Source of the DNA: Actinoplanes octamycinicus
Lineage (GTDB): Bacteria; Actinomycetota; Actinomycetes; Mycobacteriales; Micromonosporaceae
Assembly: GCF_014205225.1 (NCBI RefSeq)
Contig: NZ_JACHNB010000001.1
Location: 4,197,501-4,261,500, forward strand
Length of the DNA: 64,000 nucleotides
Direction of reading: 5' to 3'
The translations under genes and the position numbers were made by a program. This document shows, one piece after another, positions 42,643-52,642 of this stretch. Numbering within the stretch: the stretch's first letter is position 1; every line of letters begins with the position of its first letter. Under the pieces are notes generated by a model, which worked only from the letters and a program-made list of their open reading frames with translations, did not search any database and had not been told where the DNA came from.

Positions 42643-43431
42643 CTACTTGATCGCGACGCCGCCGTACATGTAGACGTCGGCGTCGTCGACCTTGCGGTCC
42701 TCGGCGACCGGGTGCCAGTGGTGCACCGGGACCACGCCCGGCTCGATCAGGTCGAAGCCGGTGAACAGCGCCTCCACGCCGGCCCGGGTGCGGGCCACCA
42801 CCGGGACGCCGTTCTGGTTGTAGGTGCGGACGGTGCCGACGCCGGCCGGGTCATTTTCCACGGTGACCGCGGAGATCGCCAGCGCGCTGCCGGCCGCCAG
42901 CGGGGCCATCAGCCGGGCGATGATGTCCCGGGCCTGGTCGTCGTCGACCACGTGCTGCAGCACCGCGATCAGGCTGACCGCGACCGGCCTGGTCAGGTCG
43001 AAGCCGTCGGTGACCGCGTCCGCGCCGAGGATGGTGTCCGGCTCGCGCAGGTCGGCGTCGAGGTAGGCGACCGTCCCGGTGCCGACCGGGGTGAGCAGCG
43101 CCCGGGCGTGCGCCAGCACCAGCGGATCGTTGTCCACGTAGATCACCGTGGCGTCCGGGGCGGTGCCCTGCGCCACCTCGTGCAGGTTCGGATGCGTCGG
43201 CAGGCCGGTGCCCACGTCGAGGAACTGCCGGAAGCCCCGCTCGGCCAGGTGCCGCACCGCCTTGACCATGAAGCGCCGGTTCGCGTTCATCGAGACCGGC
43301 AGTTTCGGGGTGTGTTTCAGCATCTCCTCGGCGGCCCGCCGGTCCGCCTCGAAATTGTCCTTGCCGCCCAGCAGGTAGTCGTAGATCCGGGCCGAGTGCG
43401 GACGATCCGTCTGCAGGTCGCGCGGTGGCAT
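42643..43431 (-). CDS. SAM-dependent methyltransferase, DUF574/PF04672 type
   Basis: This 262-aa protein has a start at 43431 set 5 bases after AGGAG. It opens with the family-typical RPHSARIYDYLLGGKDNFEAD. The SAM site is FLDVGTGLPT, with the acidic VIYVDNDPLV strand and a DADLREP loop. This family is abundant in actinobacteria, and its substrates are unknown. It lies 29 bases downstream of the sigma factor gene and probably shares its operon. Confidence 0.88.
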   Translation of the reverse strand: MPPRDLQTDRPHSARIYDYLLGGKDNFEADRRAAEEMLKHTPKLPVSMNANRRFMVKAVRHLAERGFRQFLDVGTGLPTHPNLHEVAQGTAPDATVIYVDNDPLVLAHARALLTPVGTGTVAYLDADLREPDTILGADAVTDGFDLTRPVAVSLIAVLQHVVDDDQARDIIARLMAPLAAGSALAISAVTVENDPAGVGTVRTYNQNGVPVVARTRAGVEALFTGFDLIEPGVVPVHHWHPVAEDRKVDDADVYMYGGVAIK

Positions 43432-43460
43432 GCGAACTCCTAGAAACGTTCGTCGGGGCT

Positions 43461-44737
<1,277 letters not shown>

Positions 44738-44741
<4 letters not shown>

Positions 44742-45109
44742 CCGGCCAGGTCCGCGCACATGATCGGGCGGATCTCGATCGGCTCACCCAGGATCGCGAC
44801 GATCCGGCCGGCGATCTCGACGGCGCGTTCCTGACTGACGCAGTCGATCACCGCGTAGCTGGCGAGCACCTCCTTGAGCTCGGCGAACGGCCCGTCGGTG
44901 GCGATCACCCCGTCGTCGGTACGCCGCACCGTGGTGCTCACCACCGGATGGCCGAGCCCCTCGCTGCCGACGAACTCGCCTGTCTCGGTCAGCTCCTGCT
45001 GGAACTTCTGGTAGACGGCGAACGCCGCCATCGCGTCCTCGGAGCCGGCGCCGGCGTCCGCGGCGTCCCAGGCGTCGGCCGGGGTGTAGGCGAGCAGCAG
45101 GAACTTCAT
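44738..45109 (-). CDS. YCII-related DGPF-domain protein
   Basis: This 123-aa protein has the family core, MKFLLLAYTP at the start and a DGPFAELKEVLASYAVIDC segment. DGPF proteins are the constant partners of ECF42 sigma factors. They may sense a ligand, but no mechanism is established. It is coupled by 4-base overlaps to genes on both sides. Confidence 0.9.
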
Positions 45110-45753
45110 CGGACGGTCCTTCCGGTCAGCGCCGACAGGGCCAGCGCGGTGGTCCAGGCGAACGAGATCAGGCCGGTCACCGCGAGCTGCACGCTCGCGT
45201 GCGCGGCCGGCGTGGGCAGCAGCAGCACCAGCGCCACCAGGCCACTGAGGACCGCCGGCGCGACCGCCCGCCGCCGGATCGACCGGACGACGTGGACGAC
45301 GCAGGCGCCGGCCAGGGCGGTGAAGGCGAGCACCGCCGCGGTGGCGTGCGCGACGGCGTGCCCGGACATCTGCTCGGCCCGGCCGGCCGGGGCGCCGGCC
45401 GGGAAGCCGTATTCCGGGTCCGGGGCGACCAGCCCGGCGACGACCAGCCCGGCGCCGAAGAGGCCGAGGAAGACGGCGAGCGTCCGCCGGCCCGGGGCGG
45501 CCAGGGCCACGGACAGCGCGACGATGCCCAGCCCGGTCAGCACGAAGGTGAGCGTCTGCAGCCAGCCGAGGTGGCCCAGCTGGAGCATGCTGAGCGGGTG
45601 CCGGCGCAGGTCGAAGCCGTCGCGGGTGAGCAGCTGCGCCAGCGACGAGGTGACGAAGAGCGGCCCGGCCCAGGCACCGGCGAGCAGCAGGGCACGGGTC
45701 CCGGGCCGGGTCCGGGTGATCGGTTCGGCGGTCGTTGCGGCGATGGCGGTCAT
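45106..45753 (-). CDS. DUF998 membrane protein
   Basis: This 215-aa protein has six transmembrane helices. It starts at the ATG at 45753 after GGGAGG. It has a DUF998-like LAGAWAGPLFVTSS first helix and a FDLRRHPLSMLQLG loop. It is the first gene of the sigma operon (DUF998, DGPF, sigma, methyltransferase) and is translationally coupled to the DGPF gene. The role is unknown. Confidence 0.82.
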   Translation of the reverse strand: MTAIAATTAEPITRTRPGTRALLLAGAWAGPLFVTSSLAQLLTRDGFDLRRHPLSMLQLGHLGWLQTLTFVLTGLGIVALSVALAAPGRRTLAVFLGLFGAGLVVAGLVAPDPEYGFPAGAPAGRAEQMSGHAVAHATAAVLAFTALAGACVVHVVRSIRRRAVAPAVLSGLVALVLLLPTPAAHASVQLAVTGLISFAWTTALALSALTGRTVR

Positions 45754-45868
45754 GAGGTCCTCCCGGTGGGTTGTCTGCCGGTACCTCGAAGCCACTGCGG
45801 ACATCATGACAACGCTGGCAAGTGACCTGGGTCACATACGTGGAGGGCTACAGTGGCCGGAGGTGGAG

Positions 45869-46459
45869 GTGAGCGCCGTGCTGGAGAAGCGTGCCACCGA
45901 CGCGGCCGAGGACGACGCGCGGCTGCGTGACCGCCTCGTGTTCGGCGACCAGACCGCCCTCGCCGACCTGCACGACCGGTTCAGCGCCCTGGTCTACACG
46001 ATCGCCGCCCGGGTGACCCGGGACGGCCCGGCCGCCGAGGACGTCACCCAGGAGGTGTTCCTGGCGGTCTGGCAGCACCCGCACGCCTTCGAGCCGGCCA
46101 AGGGCAGCCTGCGCGCCTGGCTGGCGATGCTCGCCCACCGCCGGGCGGTCGACCTGGTCCGCCGCGAGGAGGCGCAGCGCCGGACCGCGCGGGACGGCCG
46201 GCTGCACGCCGGGGCGGTCAGCGGCGGCGACCCGGTCGGCGACCAGGTGTCGGCGGCCGACACCAAGGCCCGGCTGGCCGCCGCGCTGCGAGAGCTGCCC
46301 GAGCACCTGGACCGCGCGGTCACCCTGGCCTACCTGGAGGGCCGCACCTACCGGGAGGTGGCCGCCGAGCTGGGCCTGCCCGAGGGCACCGCGAAATCCC
46401 GGCTGCGCGAGGCCCTGCGCCGGCTGGCCGAGGCGCTGCACGACGGGGAGGCGAGATGA
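45869..46459 (+). CDS. ECF RNA polymerase sigma factor (SigK/SigM-like)
   Basis: This 196-aa factor has region 2 (VFGDQTALADLHDRFSALV, PAAEDVTQEVFLAVWQHP) and region 4 (ALRELPEHLDRAVTLAYLEGRTYREVAAEL). The GTG at 45869 lies 5 bases after GGAGG; an in-frame GTG two codons upstream is an alternative. It is coupled to an anti-sigma gene by an ATGA overlap and is divergent from the ECF42-type operon. It would be held inactive until the anti-sigma protein is triggered. Confidence 0.88.
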   Translation: MSAVLEKRATDAAEDDARLRDRLVFGDQTALADLHDRFSALVYTIAARVTRDGPAAEDVTQEVFLAVWQHPHAFEPAKGSLRAWLAMLAHRRAVDLVRREEAQRRTARDGRLHAGAVSGGDPVGDQVSAADTKARLAAALRELPEHLDRAVTLAYLEGRTYREVAAELGLPEGTAKSRLREALRRLAEALHDGEAR

Positions 46460-47439
46460 ACCGCCACGAGGAGGTCGCCGAGCTGCTCGGCGCGTGGGCG
46501 CTGGACGCCTGCCCACCCGACGAGGAGTTGCTCGTCGAGGCACACCTGGACAGCTGCCCGGTGTGCGCCCGGGAGGCCCGGGAGCTGCGCGAGGCGGCCG
46601 CCGCGATCGGGGGCGCCGAGTTCCGGCCGCCGCCCGGGTCGCTGGACCGGCTGCTGGCCACCGCCCGGGACCGCCGGCCGCCGGCGACCGCGACGGTCTC
46701 CGCCGCCGGGCCGTACGCCGCCCAGGTCGCCGCGCTGGACCTGCTGCTGTCCGGGCTGACCCCGGCGGAGTGGCGGCGGACGGCCTACGGCGAGCTCACC
46801 GTGCACGACCTGCTCGCCCACCTGGCCGCCGTGGACGGGCTGGTGGCCGCCGCGCTCGGGCTGCCGGTCGAGCCGCCGGCCCGGCCCGGCGAGACCTTGA
46901 CCGTCCGCACCGAGACAGTGCTGCGCCGGGAACGGGACCGCCCGGCCGAGCAGACCCGCCGCTCCTGGCGCGCCCAGGCGGACGCGGTGTGCCGGTCCCT
47001 GGTGACCGGTCCCGAGGTGGCGGCGGTCTTCCTGGGCCAGCCGTTGCCGCTGGCCGACGCGATGACCGCCCGGGCGTACGAGACCTGGATCCACGGCGAG
47101 GACATCGCCGCGGCGACCGGCCGGCCGGTCGTCCCGCCGCTGCCGGAGCACGTGCACCCGATGGCCGACCTGGCCGCCCGGTTGCTGCCCCGGGTGGTCC
47201 GCCGGCGACCGGCCGCGGTCCGGCTGCACCTCACCGGCCCCGGCGGCGGCACGTGGACCGTCCCGCTGAGCCCGGTGGCGGTCCGGCCGGCCGCGGAGCT
47301 GACCCTGGACGTGGTGGAGTTCTGCCGGCTGGCCGGCGCCCGCCGCGACCCGGCCCGGCTCGACGTGCGGATCGACGGGGACGGCGCGCTCGCCCGCGAG
47401 TTCCTCGCCGCCGTGCCCGCCCTGGCCCCGGTGCCCTGA
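46456..47439 (+). CDS. Zinc-finger anti-sigma factor fused to a mycothiol-dependent maleylpyruvate isomerase-like domain
   Basis: This is a 327-aa soluble protein. Residues 1-55 form a ZAS-type anti-sigma domain with the HxxxCxxC set in AHLDSCPVC. Residues about 85-230 resemble the MDMPI/DinB-like helical bundle (AALDLLLSGLTPAEWRR, VHDLLAHLAAVDGL, a WIHGEDIA His), and a C-terminal beta domain follows. No transmembrane helix is seen, so signals would be sensed in the cytoplasm. The MDMPI fold depends on mycothiol in known enzymes, so a thiol-redox signal is a reasonable guess. Confidence 0.82.
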   Translation: MNRHEEVAELLGAWALDACPPDEELLVEAHLDSCPVCAREARELREAAAAIGGAEFRPPPGSLDRLLATARDRRPPATATVSAAGPYAAQVAALDLLLSGLTPAEWRRTAYGELTVHDLLAHLAAVDGLVAAALGLPVEPPARPGETLTVRTETVLRRERDRPAEQTRRSWRAQADAVCRSLVTGPEVAAVFLGQPLPLADAMTARAYETWIHGEDIAAATGRPVVPPLPEHVHPMADLAARLLPRVVRRRPAAVRLHLTGPGGGTWTVPLSPVAVRPAAELTLDVVEFCRLAGARRDPARLDVRIDGDGALAREFLAAVPALAPVP

Positions 47440-47605
47440 GGCCACGACATCGCCGGGTTCCCGGTCCGGCCGCCGCAGCCGGGTGCTCAGGGCGTACCGA
47501 AATCATCGCCTGGCGATCCGGACCGGACGGCGGACCGTGACCCGGCCGCGGTCCTCACCCGTCCGGGATGACGGCGACCCGCGGCGTCCGGCATAGCGTG
47601 ACCGC

Positions 47606-48868
47606 ATGGACGCGGCGGCGGTGGCTTCGGTCGCGCTGATCGTGTTCGTCTGGGGGCTGTTCTCGGTCCGGCTGGGCCGCGCCGACCTGAGCGCGCCGAT
47701 CGTCTTCGTCGCCGCCGGGCTGGTGCTCGCCGAAGGGCTGCACGTCGTCGAGGTGGACGTCCCGCCGGAGGCGGTCAAGCTGCTGGCCGAGGTCACCCTG
47801 GTGTGGGTGCTGTTCGCCGACGCCTCCCGGGTCGGGCTCCGCGAGCTGCGCGCCGACCTCGGCGTCTACGTGCGCCTGCTCGGGGTCGGGCTGCCGCTCA
47901 CCATGGTGGCCGGGACGCTGCTGGCGCTCGGGCTGTTCGGCGACACCGGGTTCTGGCTCGCGCTGCTGGTCGGGGCGGCACTGGCGCCGACCGACGCGGC
48001 GCTGGGCGCCTCGGTGATGACCAACCCCGAGGTGCCGGACCGAGTCCGCCGGCTGATCAATGTGGAGAGCGGGCTGAACGACGGCATCGCGACGCCGGTG
48101 GTGATGCTCGCGATCGCCGCCGAAGGCATCCACCAGCACGGCCTGAGCGCCGCGCTGATCGAGCTGGCGATCGGCGCCGGGGCCGGGATCCTGGTCGGCA
48201 CGGTGGGCGGGCGCGGGCTGCGGCTGGCCCGGCGCCGCGGCTGGGCGTCCGAGGACTTCGCCGGGCCGGCCGTGCTGGCGCTGACGCTGGTCGCCTACGC
48301 GGGCACGCTGTGGCTGGCCGGCAACGGCTTCGTCGCCGCGTTCGTGGCCGGGCTGGCGTTCGGGCACGTGGCCCGGCGCGGCGAGGAACGGGAGATCTAC
48401 TACGTGGAGCAGACCGCCGGGCTGATGTCGCTGCTGACCTGGCTGGTCTTCGGGGCGGTCGCGGTGCCGATCGTGCTCCGCGGCGCCGGCTGGGCGGACC
48501 TGCTCTACGCGGCGCTGAGCCTGACCGTGGTCCGGATGCTGCCGGTGGCGCTCGCGCTGATCGGCAGCCGGCTCCCGGCGCTGACCGTGGCCTTCCTCGG
48601 CTGGTTCGGGCCGCGCGGGCTGGCCTCGGTGATCTTCGCGGTGATCGCCCTGGAGGAACTGCCCGGCGAGGCCGGCCGGGCGGTCACCGTCATCGGGGTG
48701 ACCGTGCTGCTCAGCGTGCTGGCGCACGGCTTGACCGGGAAACCCCTCGCCGATCGGTACGCGGCACGGATCGCCGGGGTGGAACATCCGCCGCCGGAGC
48801 GGCAGCAATCCGGGCCGTTGCCGGTGCGCGGGTTGCTGCCGCATCGCGTCGCGGAGAAGCGTCCCTGA
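47606..48868 (+). CDS. Cation:proton antiporter (CPA1 type)
   Basis: This 420-aa protein has about 12 transmembrane helices. The ion-binding region reads LAPTDAALGASV and NVESGLNDGIATPVV, matching the ND/D pair of Na+/H+ exchangers (Asp in APTDA and in GLNDG). A cytoplasmic tail of about 30 residues follows. It is monocistronic, with a plausible TATA-like TAGCGT shortly before the ATG. Confidence 0.9.
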   Translation: MDAAAVASVALIVFVWGLFSVRLGRADLSAPIVFVAAGLVLAEGLHVVEVDVPPEAVKLLAEVTLVWVLFADASRVGLRELRADLGVYVRLLGVGLPLTMVAGTLLALGLFGDTGFWLALLVGAALAPTDAALGASVMTNPEVPDRVRRLINVESGLNDGIATPVVMLAIAAEGIHQHGLSAALIELAIGAGAGILVGTVGGRGLRLARRRGWASEDFAGPAVLALTLVAYAGTLWLAGNGFVAAFVAGLAFGHVARRGEEREIYYVEQTAGLMSLLTWLVFGAVAVPIVLRGAGWADLLYAALSLTVVRMLPVALALIGSRLPALTVAFLGWFGPRGLASVIFAVIALEELPGEAGRAVTVIGVTVLLSVLAHGLTGKPLADRYAARIAGVEHPPPERQQSGPLPVRGLLPHRVAEKRP

Positions 48869-48890
48869 CCTGAGGGTGGTCGCTGCTGAC

Positions 48891-48985
48891 TTATCCACAT
48901 CAGCGCGCTGTCCACAGGCTGGCCTCGCTCGGCCGCCCCTCCGCGTCACACTGGTCTGGGGCGGCTCCCCCTGGGCGGGTGGGGG
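48891..48985. repeat. Dispersed intergenic repeat, copy B, with paired DnaA-box-like 9-mers
   Basis: This is the second copy of the element at 39953-40046. TTATCCACA (48891-48899) is the consensus bacterial DnaA box, and CTGTCCACA (48908-48916) is a one-mismatch form; starts are 17 bp apart, as in copy A. In the first 28 bases, 26 match copy A. It lies between the antiporter end and the convergent deacetylase end. Confidence 0.8.
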
Positions 48986-49093
48986 ATCGGGAAGCAGCCG
49001 GATCGGTCCGCGAGCAGCGGCCGACGCCCTCCGCCGGCCACCCCTCATCGCGACCCCGCCGCCGGACAGCGGCCGGCGTCGGGCGCGGCGGTT

Positions 49094-50587
49094 CTACAAG
49101 GCGACGAACTGAAGCCCTCGGGCCTTCAGGGCCGGCAGGACCACGCTGAGCGCCTGGTAGGTCTGCGAGCGGTCGCCGCCGCCGTCGTGGCAGAGCAGGA
49201 TCTGGCCCGGGCCGGCGGCCAGCATCCGGTGCTCGATCTTGGCGGCGCCCGGGCGGGTCCAGTCGCGCGGGTCGTTGCTCCAGTCCAGTGGGAGCAGACC
49301 GGCCTGCGCGACGCCGCGCAGCAACTGCGGGGACCAGTCGCCGCCGGGCGAGCGGAACAGTTTCGGGACGTACCCGGTGGTCTTATTGATCTTGTGCTGG
49401 GCCCGGTGGATCTCCTTCTCGACCAGCGCCGGCGGCTTCTTGCCCAGCTTGGTGGGGTGGCTCCAGGTGTGGTTGGCGAGCTGGTGGCCGTCGCCGATGA
49501 CCAGCTTGGCGACCGTCTCGTGGCCGAGCACCTGGTTGCCGATCATGCAGAACAGCGCCGGGACGTGGTAGCGCTCCAGCAGCTTCAGGATCTTCGGCGT
49601 CCAGACCGGGTGCGGGCCGTCGTCGATGGTCAGCGCGATCGCGTCGGAGGGGAAGGCCGGCTTGCCGGTGGCCTTGGCGTACTCGGCCAGGGTCTTGATC
49701 GGTTTCCGCTGCACCGGCAGCGGGGGAGCGGTGACCGTGGTGCTCTCCGGGACCCGGGACCGGACGACCGTGGGCTGGCTCGGGATCGGCTTGGCGGTCC
49801 CGTCGGCCGAGGGGGACGACGAGGAGTGGACGGCCGCCGCGGTCGCCGCGGCCGCCACCCCGGCCACGCCGGACAGGCCGAGGAGCAGCCGGCGCCGGGT
49901 CAGCACGGGCCGGCCGGGAGAGGCCGGACGCGGCGGGGTGGCCTGCCCGGGGACCGCTGCGGGCGGTGCCGGTGGCTTCGTCGCGGCCGGGGGAGTGGGT
50001 AGCGCGATGGTGGCGTCGGCGGTCCGCTGAGCGGTGAGTGCGACGGTGGCGTCGGCGGGCGGCTGGGCGGTGAGTGCGATGGTGGCGTCGGCGGGCGGCT
50101 GAGCGGTGAGTGCGATGGTCGGGTCGGCGGGCGGCTGAGCGATGGTCGGGTCGGCGGTCAGGGCGACGGTGGCCTCATCGACGATCGGTTGCGCGGTCAG
50201 GGCGATCGTGGCCTCGTCCGCGGCCGGTTGACCGGTCAGCGCGATCGTCGCGTCGTCCGGAGCGGGCTGGGCGGTCATCGCGACCGTCGCCTCGTCCGCC
50301 GCACCGTCAGCGGGAAATGCCTCGGTCGCCTCGTCCGCTGAGATGCCGGCGGGAATCGCCTCGGTCTCCTCGTCGGCCGCCGGCTCGGCCGCTGTCGGCT
50401 CGGGCGCTGCCGGCTCGGTCGCCTCGTCGCCTGCTGCGATCAGTGCGGTGGTCTCGTCGCCCGGTGTCATCGGCACGGTGGGCTCGTCCGCCGCGGGTGT
50501 CACCGCGGTGGCTTCCTCGGCCGGCGCCGCGTCGGTCTGGTCGGATGTGGCGGCGCCAGGTGGTGTCACCCTGGGCTCGTCGGACAT
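49094..50587 (-). CDS. Membrane-anchored polysaccharide deacetylase with N-terminal repeats
   Basis: This is a 497-aa CE4-type deacetylase, acting on peptidoglycan or another GlcNAc polymer. Residues 1-230 are low complexity, dominated by DEATIALTAQP-like repeats. An Arg-Arg-Arg flanked transmembrane helix at about 233-252 would leave the repeats in the cytoplasm and the catalytic domain outside. The NodB domain (about 310-495) has metal and base Asp322-Asp323 in TIDDGPH, HTWSHP metal histidines, an RSPGGDWSP loop and an LLCHDGGGD strand. The start follows GGAGG by 8 bases. The length of the cytoplasmic repeat tract is unusual for the family. Confidence 0.9.
   Translation of the reverse strand: MSDEPRVTPPGAATSDQTDAAPAEEATAVTPAADEPTVPMTPGDETTALIAAGDEATEPAAPEPTAAEPAADEETEAIPAGISADEATEAFPADGAADEATVAMTAQPAPDDATIALTGQPAADEATIALTAQPIVDEATVALTADPTIAQPPADPTIALTAQPPADATIALTAQPPADATVALTAQRTADATIALPTPPAATKPPAPPAAVPGQATPPRPASPGRPVLTRRRLLLGLSGVAGVAAAATAAAVHSSSSPSADGTAKPIPSQPTVVRSRVPESTTVTAPPLPVQRKPIKTLAEYAKATGKPAFPSDAIALTIDDGPHPVWTPKILKLLERYHVPALFCMIGNQVLGHETVAKLVIGDGHQLANHTWSHPTKLGKKPPALVEKEIHRAQHKINKTTGYVPKLFRSPGGDWSPQLLRGVAQAGLLPLDWSNDPRDWTRPGAAKIEHRMLAAGPGQILLCHDGGGDRSQTYQALSVVLPALKARGLQFVAL
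50031..50138 (-). repeat. 36-bp tandem repeat within the deacetylase gene
   Basis: Three 36-bp units (50031-50066, 50067-50102, 50103-50138) each open with GCGGTGAGTGCGA and differ at one or a few positions. They encode 12-residue units of the ALTAQPPADATI kind. More diverged units continue to about 50290. Confidence 0.9.
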
Positions 50588-50759
50588 CGGGTTTCCTCCG
50601 CTTCGACGCTACCTGCCGACACGTCCGCAGGGCCCGTCGTTGAATTGATCGGCTTGCCAGCGCGCGAGGCTAGCACTCGCCGTCAATTTCGACCGAGATG
50701 GCGGACATCTGCTGGTAAATGACGTGCCGGAATCGGTCACCGATGCCACAGTCACTCCG

Positions 50760-51650
50760 GTGAAGATGCACCCCGATCAGGTCGACATCAGCGCCGGGAC
50801 GGTCGCGGCCCTGGTCGCGAGCCAGTTCCCCGAGTGGCGGGCGCTGCCGATCGTGCCGGTCCCCTCCGACGGCACGGTGAACGCGCTGTTCCGGCTCGGT
50901 GACGACATCGTGCTGCGGTTCCCGCTGCGGCCGGCCGCCGGCGAGGAGCGCCGGCAGGAGCTGGCCGACGAGCAGGAGAACGCGCGCCGGGTCCGCCGGC
51001 ATGTCCCGCTGCCGGTTCCCGAGCCGCTCGGGCTGGGCCGGCCCGGTCCCGGCTATCCCGGTTTCTGGTCGCTGTCCCGGTGGATTCCGGGACGGACGGT
51101 CACCCCGCGGGAGATGGGTGATCCGGACGTCTTCGCCGCCGATCTGGCCGGGTTCGTGACCGCCGTGCACGCGATCGACACCGAGGGCCGGGTCTGGAAC
51201 GGGCGCAGCCGCGGTGGCCCGCTGCACCTCGCGGACGCCGAGGTGCGGCAGGCGCTGCGGGCGAGCGGCCGGCTCACCGACACCGGCCGGCTCGCCCGGA
51301 TCTGGGACGAGTGCCGGGACGCGCCGGCCGGCGCCGGTCCCGGTGTCTGGCTGCACGGCGACCTGATGCCGGGCAACCTGCTGGTCCGCGACGGTCGGCT
51401 GGCCGCGGTCATCGATCTGGGCGCGATGGCGGTCGGCGATCCCGCCGTCGACCTGATGCCGGCCTGGAACCTGCTGCCGGCGAGCGCCCGGGAGACCTAC
51501 CGGCGGGCGCTCGCCGTGGACGACGCGACCTGGCAGCGCGGCCGCGGCTGGGCGCTGGTCCAGGCGATCATGGCGCTGCCGTACTACGTCGACACCAACC
51601 CGGCGATGGCCGCGACTGCCCGGCACACCCTCGACGCCCTGCTCGCCTGA
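50760..51650 (+). CDS. Aminoglycoside phosphotransferase-family kinase
   Basis: This 296-aa protein starts at the GTG at 50760 (VKMHPDQVD, the usual family opening); an earlier in-frame start at 50724 is possible. Kinase-fold features are an N lobe with NALFRLGDDIVLRFP, the catalytic loop LHGDLMPGNLL (Asp as base, Asn for metal) and a DLG segment in VIDLGAMAVGDPAVD. Members phosphorylate aminoglycosides, macrolides or metabolites. Without closer evidence the substrate is open, and resistance should not be assumed. Confidence 0.85.
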   Translation: MKMHPDQVDISAGTVAALVASQFPEWRALPIVPVPSDGTVNALFRLGDDIVLRFPLRPAAGEERRQELADEQENARRVRRHVPLPVPEPLGLGRPGPGYPGFWSLSRWIPGRTVTPREMGDPDVFAADLAGFVTAVHAIDTEGRVWNGRSRGGPLHLADAEVRQALRASGRLTDTGRLARIWDECRDAPAGAGPGVWLHGDLMPGNLLVRDGRLAAVIDLGAMAVGDPAVDLMPAWNLLPASARETYRRALAVDDATWQRGRGWALVQAIMALPYYVDTNPAMAATARHTLDALLA

Positions 51651-51676
51651 CGCCCCGGGGAGACGACAAGGCCGGC

Positions 51677-52642
51677 TCAGGTGCGGGCGTCCAGCTCCAC
51701 CCGGGTCGGCGGCGCGGCACCGGCCCGCGCCACGGTGAGTCCCGCGACCAGGGCGGCGTGGGAGAGCACCTCCCGGACCTCCGCCGCACCGATCGCCCGC
51801 AGCCGCTCCCGCGCCGCGACCCCGAGCAGCTTCCGCCCCTCCAGCGCGTCGAGCAGCCCGGACATGAAGGCGTCCCCGGCCCCGACGGTGTCGACCACGG
51901 TCACGGTCACCCGGGGCACCGACACCTCGGCGCCGGCTGTCACCGCGACCGCGCCCTCCGCCCCCAGCGTCACGCAGACCAGTGCCGGGCCCCGCTCCAG
52001 CAGAGCGCGGGCCGCGTCCCGCGCCGGCGTCCCGGGGTAGAGCCATGCGAGGTCCTCGTCGCTGGCCTTGACCACGTCACTGACCGCGGCGATCGCCTCC
52101 ACCCGGGCCCGGCAGTGCTCCCGGTCGCCGACCAGCGAGGGCCGGATGTTCGGGTCGTAACTGATGGTCGTGGTGGCCCGCCGGGCGTGCACCAGCGACT
52201 CGACGTCGGTGCCGCCCGGCGCCATCAGCGCCGCGATCGACCCGGTGTGCAGGTGCGCGGCCGGCTCGTCCGGGGCCGGGCCGCCCGGCCAGCGCGGCCA
52301 GTCGACGGCGAAGTCGTACCGGGCGGAGCCGTCCGGCTGCAGCTCGGCGAGCGCCCGGGAGGTGACCCCGGTGATCGGCGCGAGCAGGTTCACGCCGGCG
52401 CCGGTGAGGTGCTCGCGCAGCAGGTCACCGGCCGGGTCGGCGCCGAGGTGGGTCCACAGGCCGACGTCGTTGCCGAGCCGGGCCAGGCCGACCGCCACGT
52501 TCGCCGGGCTGCCGCCGGGCAGTTCCCGGCGGGCGGTGCCGGGCAGTTCCCGGCGGGCGGTGCCGGGCAGTTCGGGGTCGGCCGTGCCGGGCACGGTGAG
52601 GACGTCCAGGATGGACTCGCCGACGACCAGGAAGCGCCTCAT
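51677..52642 (-). CDS. PfkB-family sugar kinase, probable fructokinase of the mannan locus
   Basis: This 321-aa kinase has the N-terminal GESILDV, the substrate motif GGSPANVAVGLARLG and the C-terminal signature VDTVGAGDAFMSG with the catalytic Asp. Between the first strand and GGSPANVA sits a repeated ELPGTARR insertion made by a 24-bp tandem repeat, where normal relatives have a short loop. The ATG overlaps the stop of the AGE-family gene (ATGA). In context it would phosphorylate fructose made from mannose to fructose 6-phosphate. Specificity is inferred. Confidence 0.85.
   Translation of the reverse strand: MRRFLVVGESILDVLTVPGTADPELPGTARRELPGTARRELPGGSPANVAVGLARLGNDVGLWTHLGADPAGDLLREHLTGAGVNLLAPITGVTSRALAELQPDGSARYDFAVDWPRWPGGPAPDEPAAHLHTGSIAALMAPGGTDVESLVHARRATTTISYDPNIRPSLVGDREHCRARVEAIAAVSDVVKASDEDLAWLYPGTPARDAARALLERGPALVCVTLGAEGAVAVTAGAEVSVPRVTVTVVDTVGAGDAFMSGLLDALEGRKLLGVAARERLRAIGAAEVREVLSHAALVAGLTVARAGAAPPTRVELDART
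52514..52585 (-). repeat. 24-bp tandem repeat inside the PfkB kinase gene
   Basis: Three consecutive 24-bp units start at 52514, 52538 and 52562. The first two are identical and the third is diverged. Being in frame, they add or remove the octapeptide ELPGTARR without breaking the gene. A further GCCGGG start of a fourth unit follows. Confidence 0.9.

Noticed and set aside
50724..50759. Longer start for the phosphotransferase at 50724
   Set aside because: The extra residues (PESVTDATVTP) do not fit the family opening VKMH, which begins at 50760. The choice is not certain.
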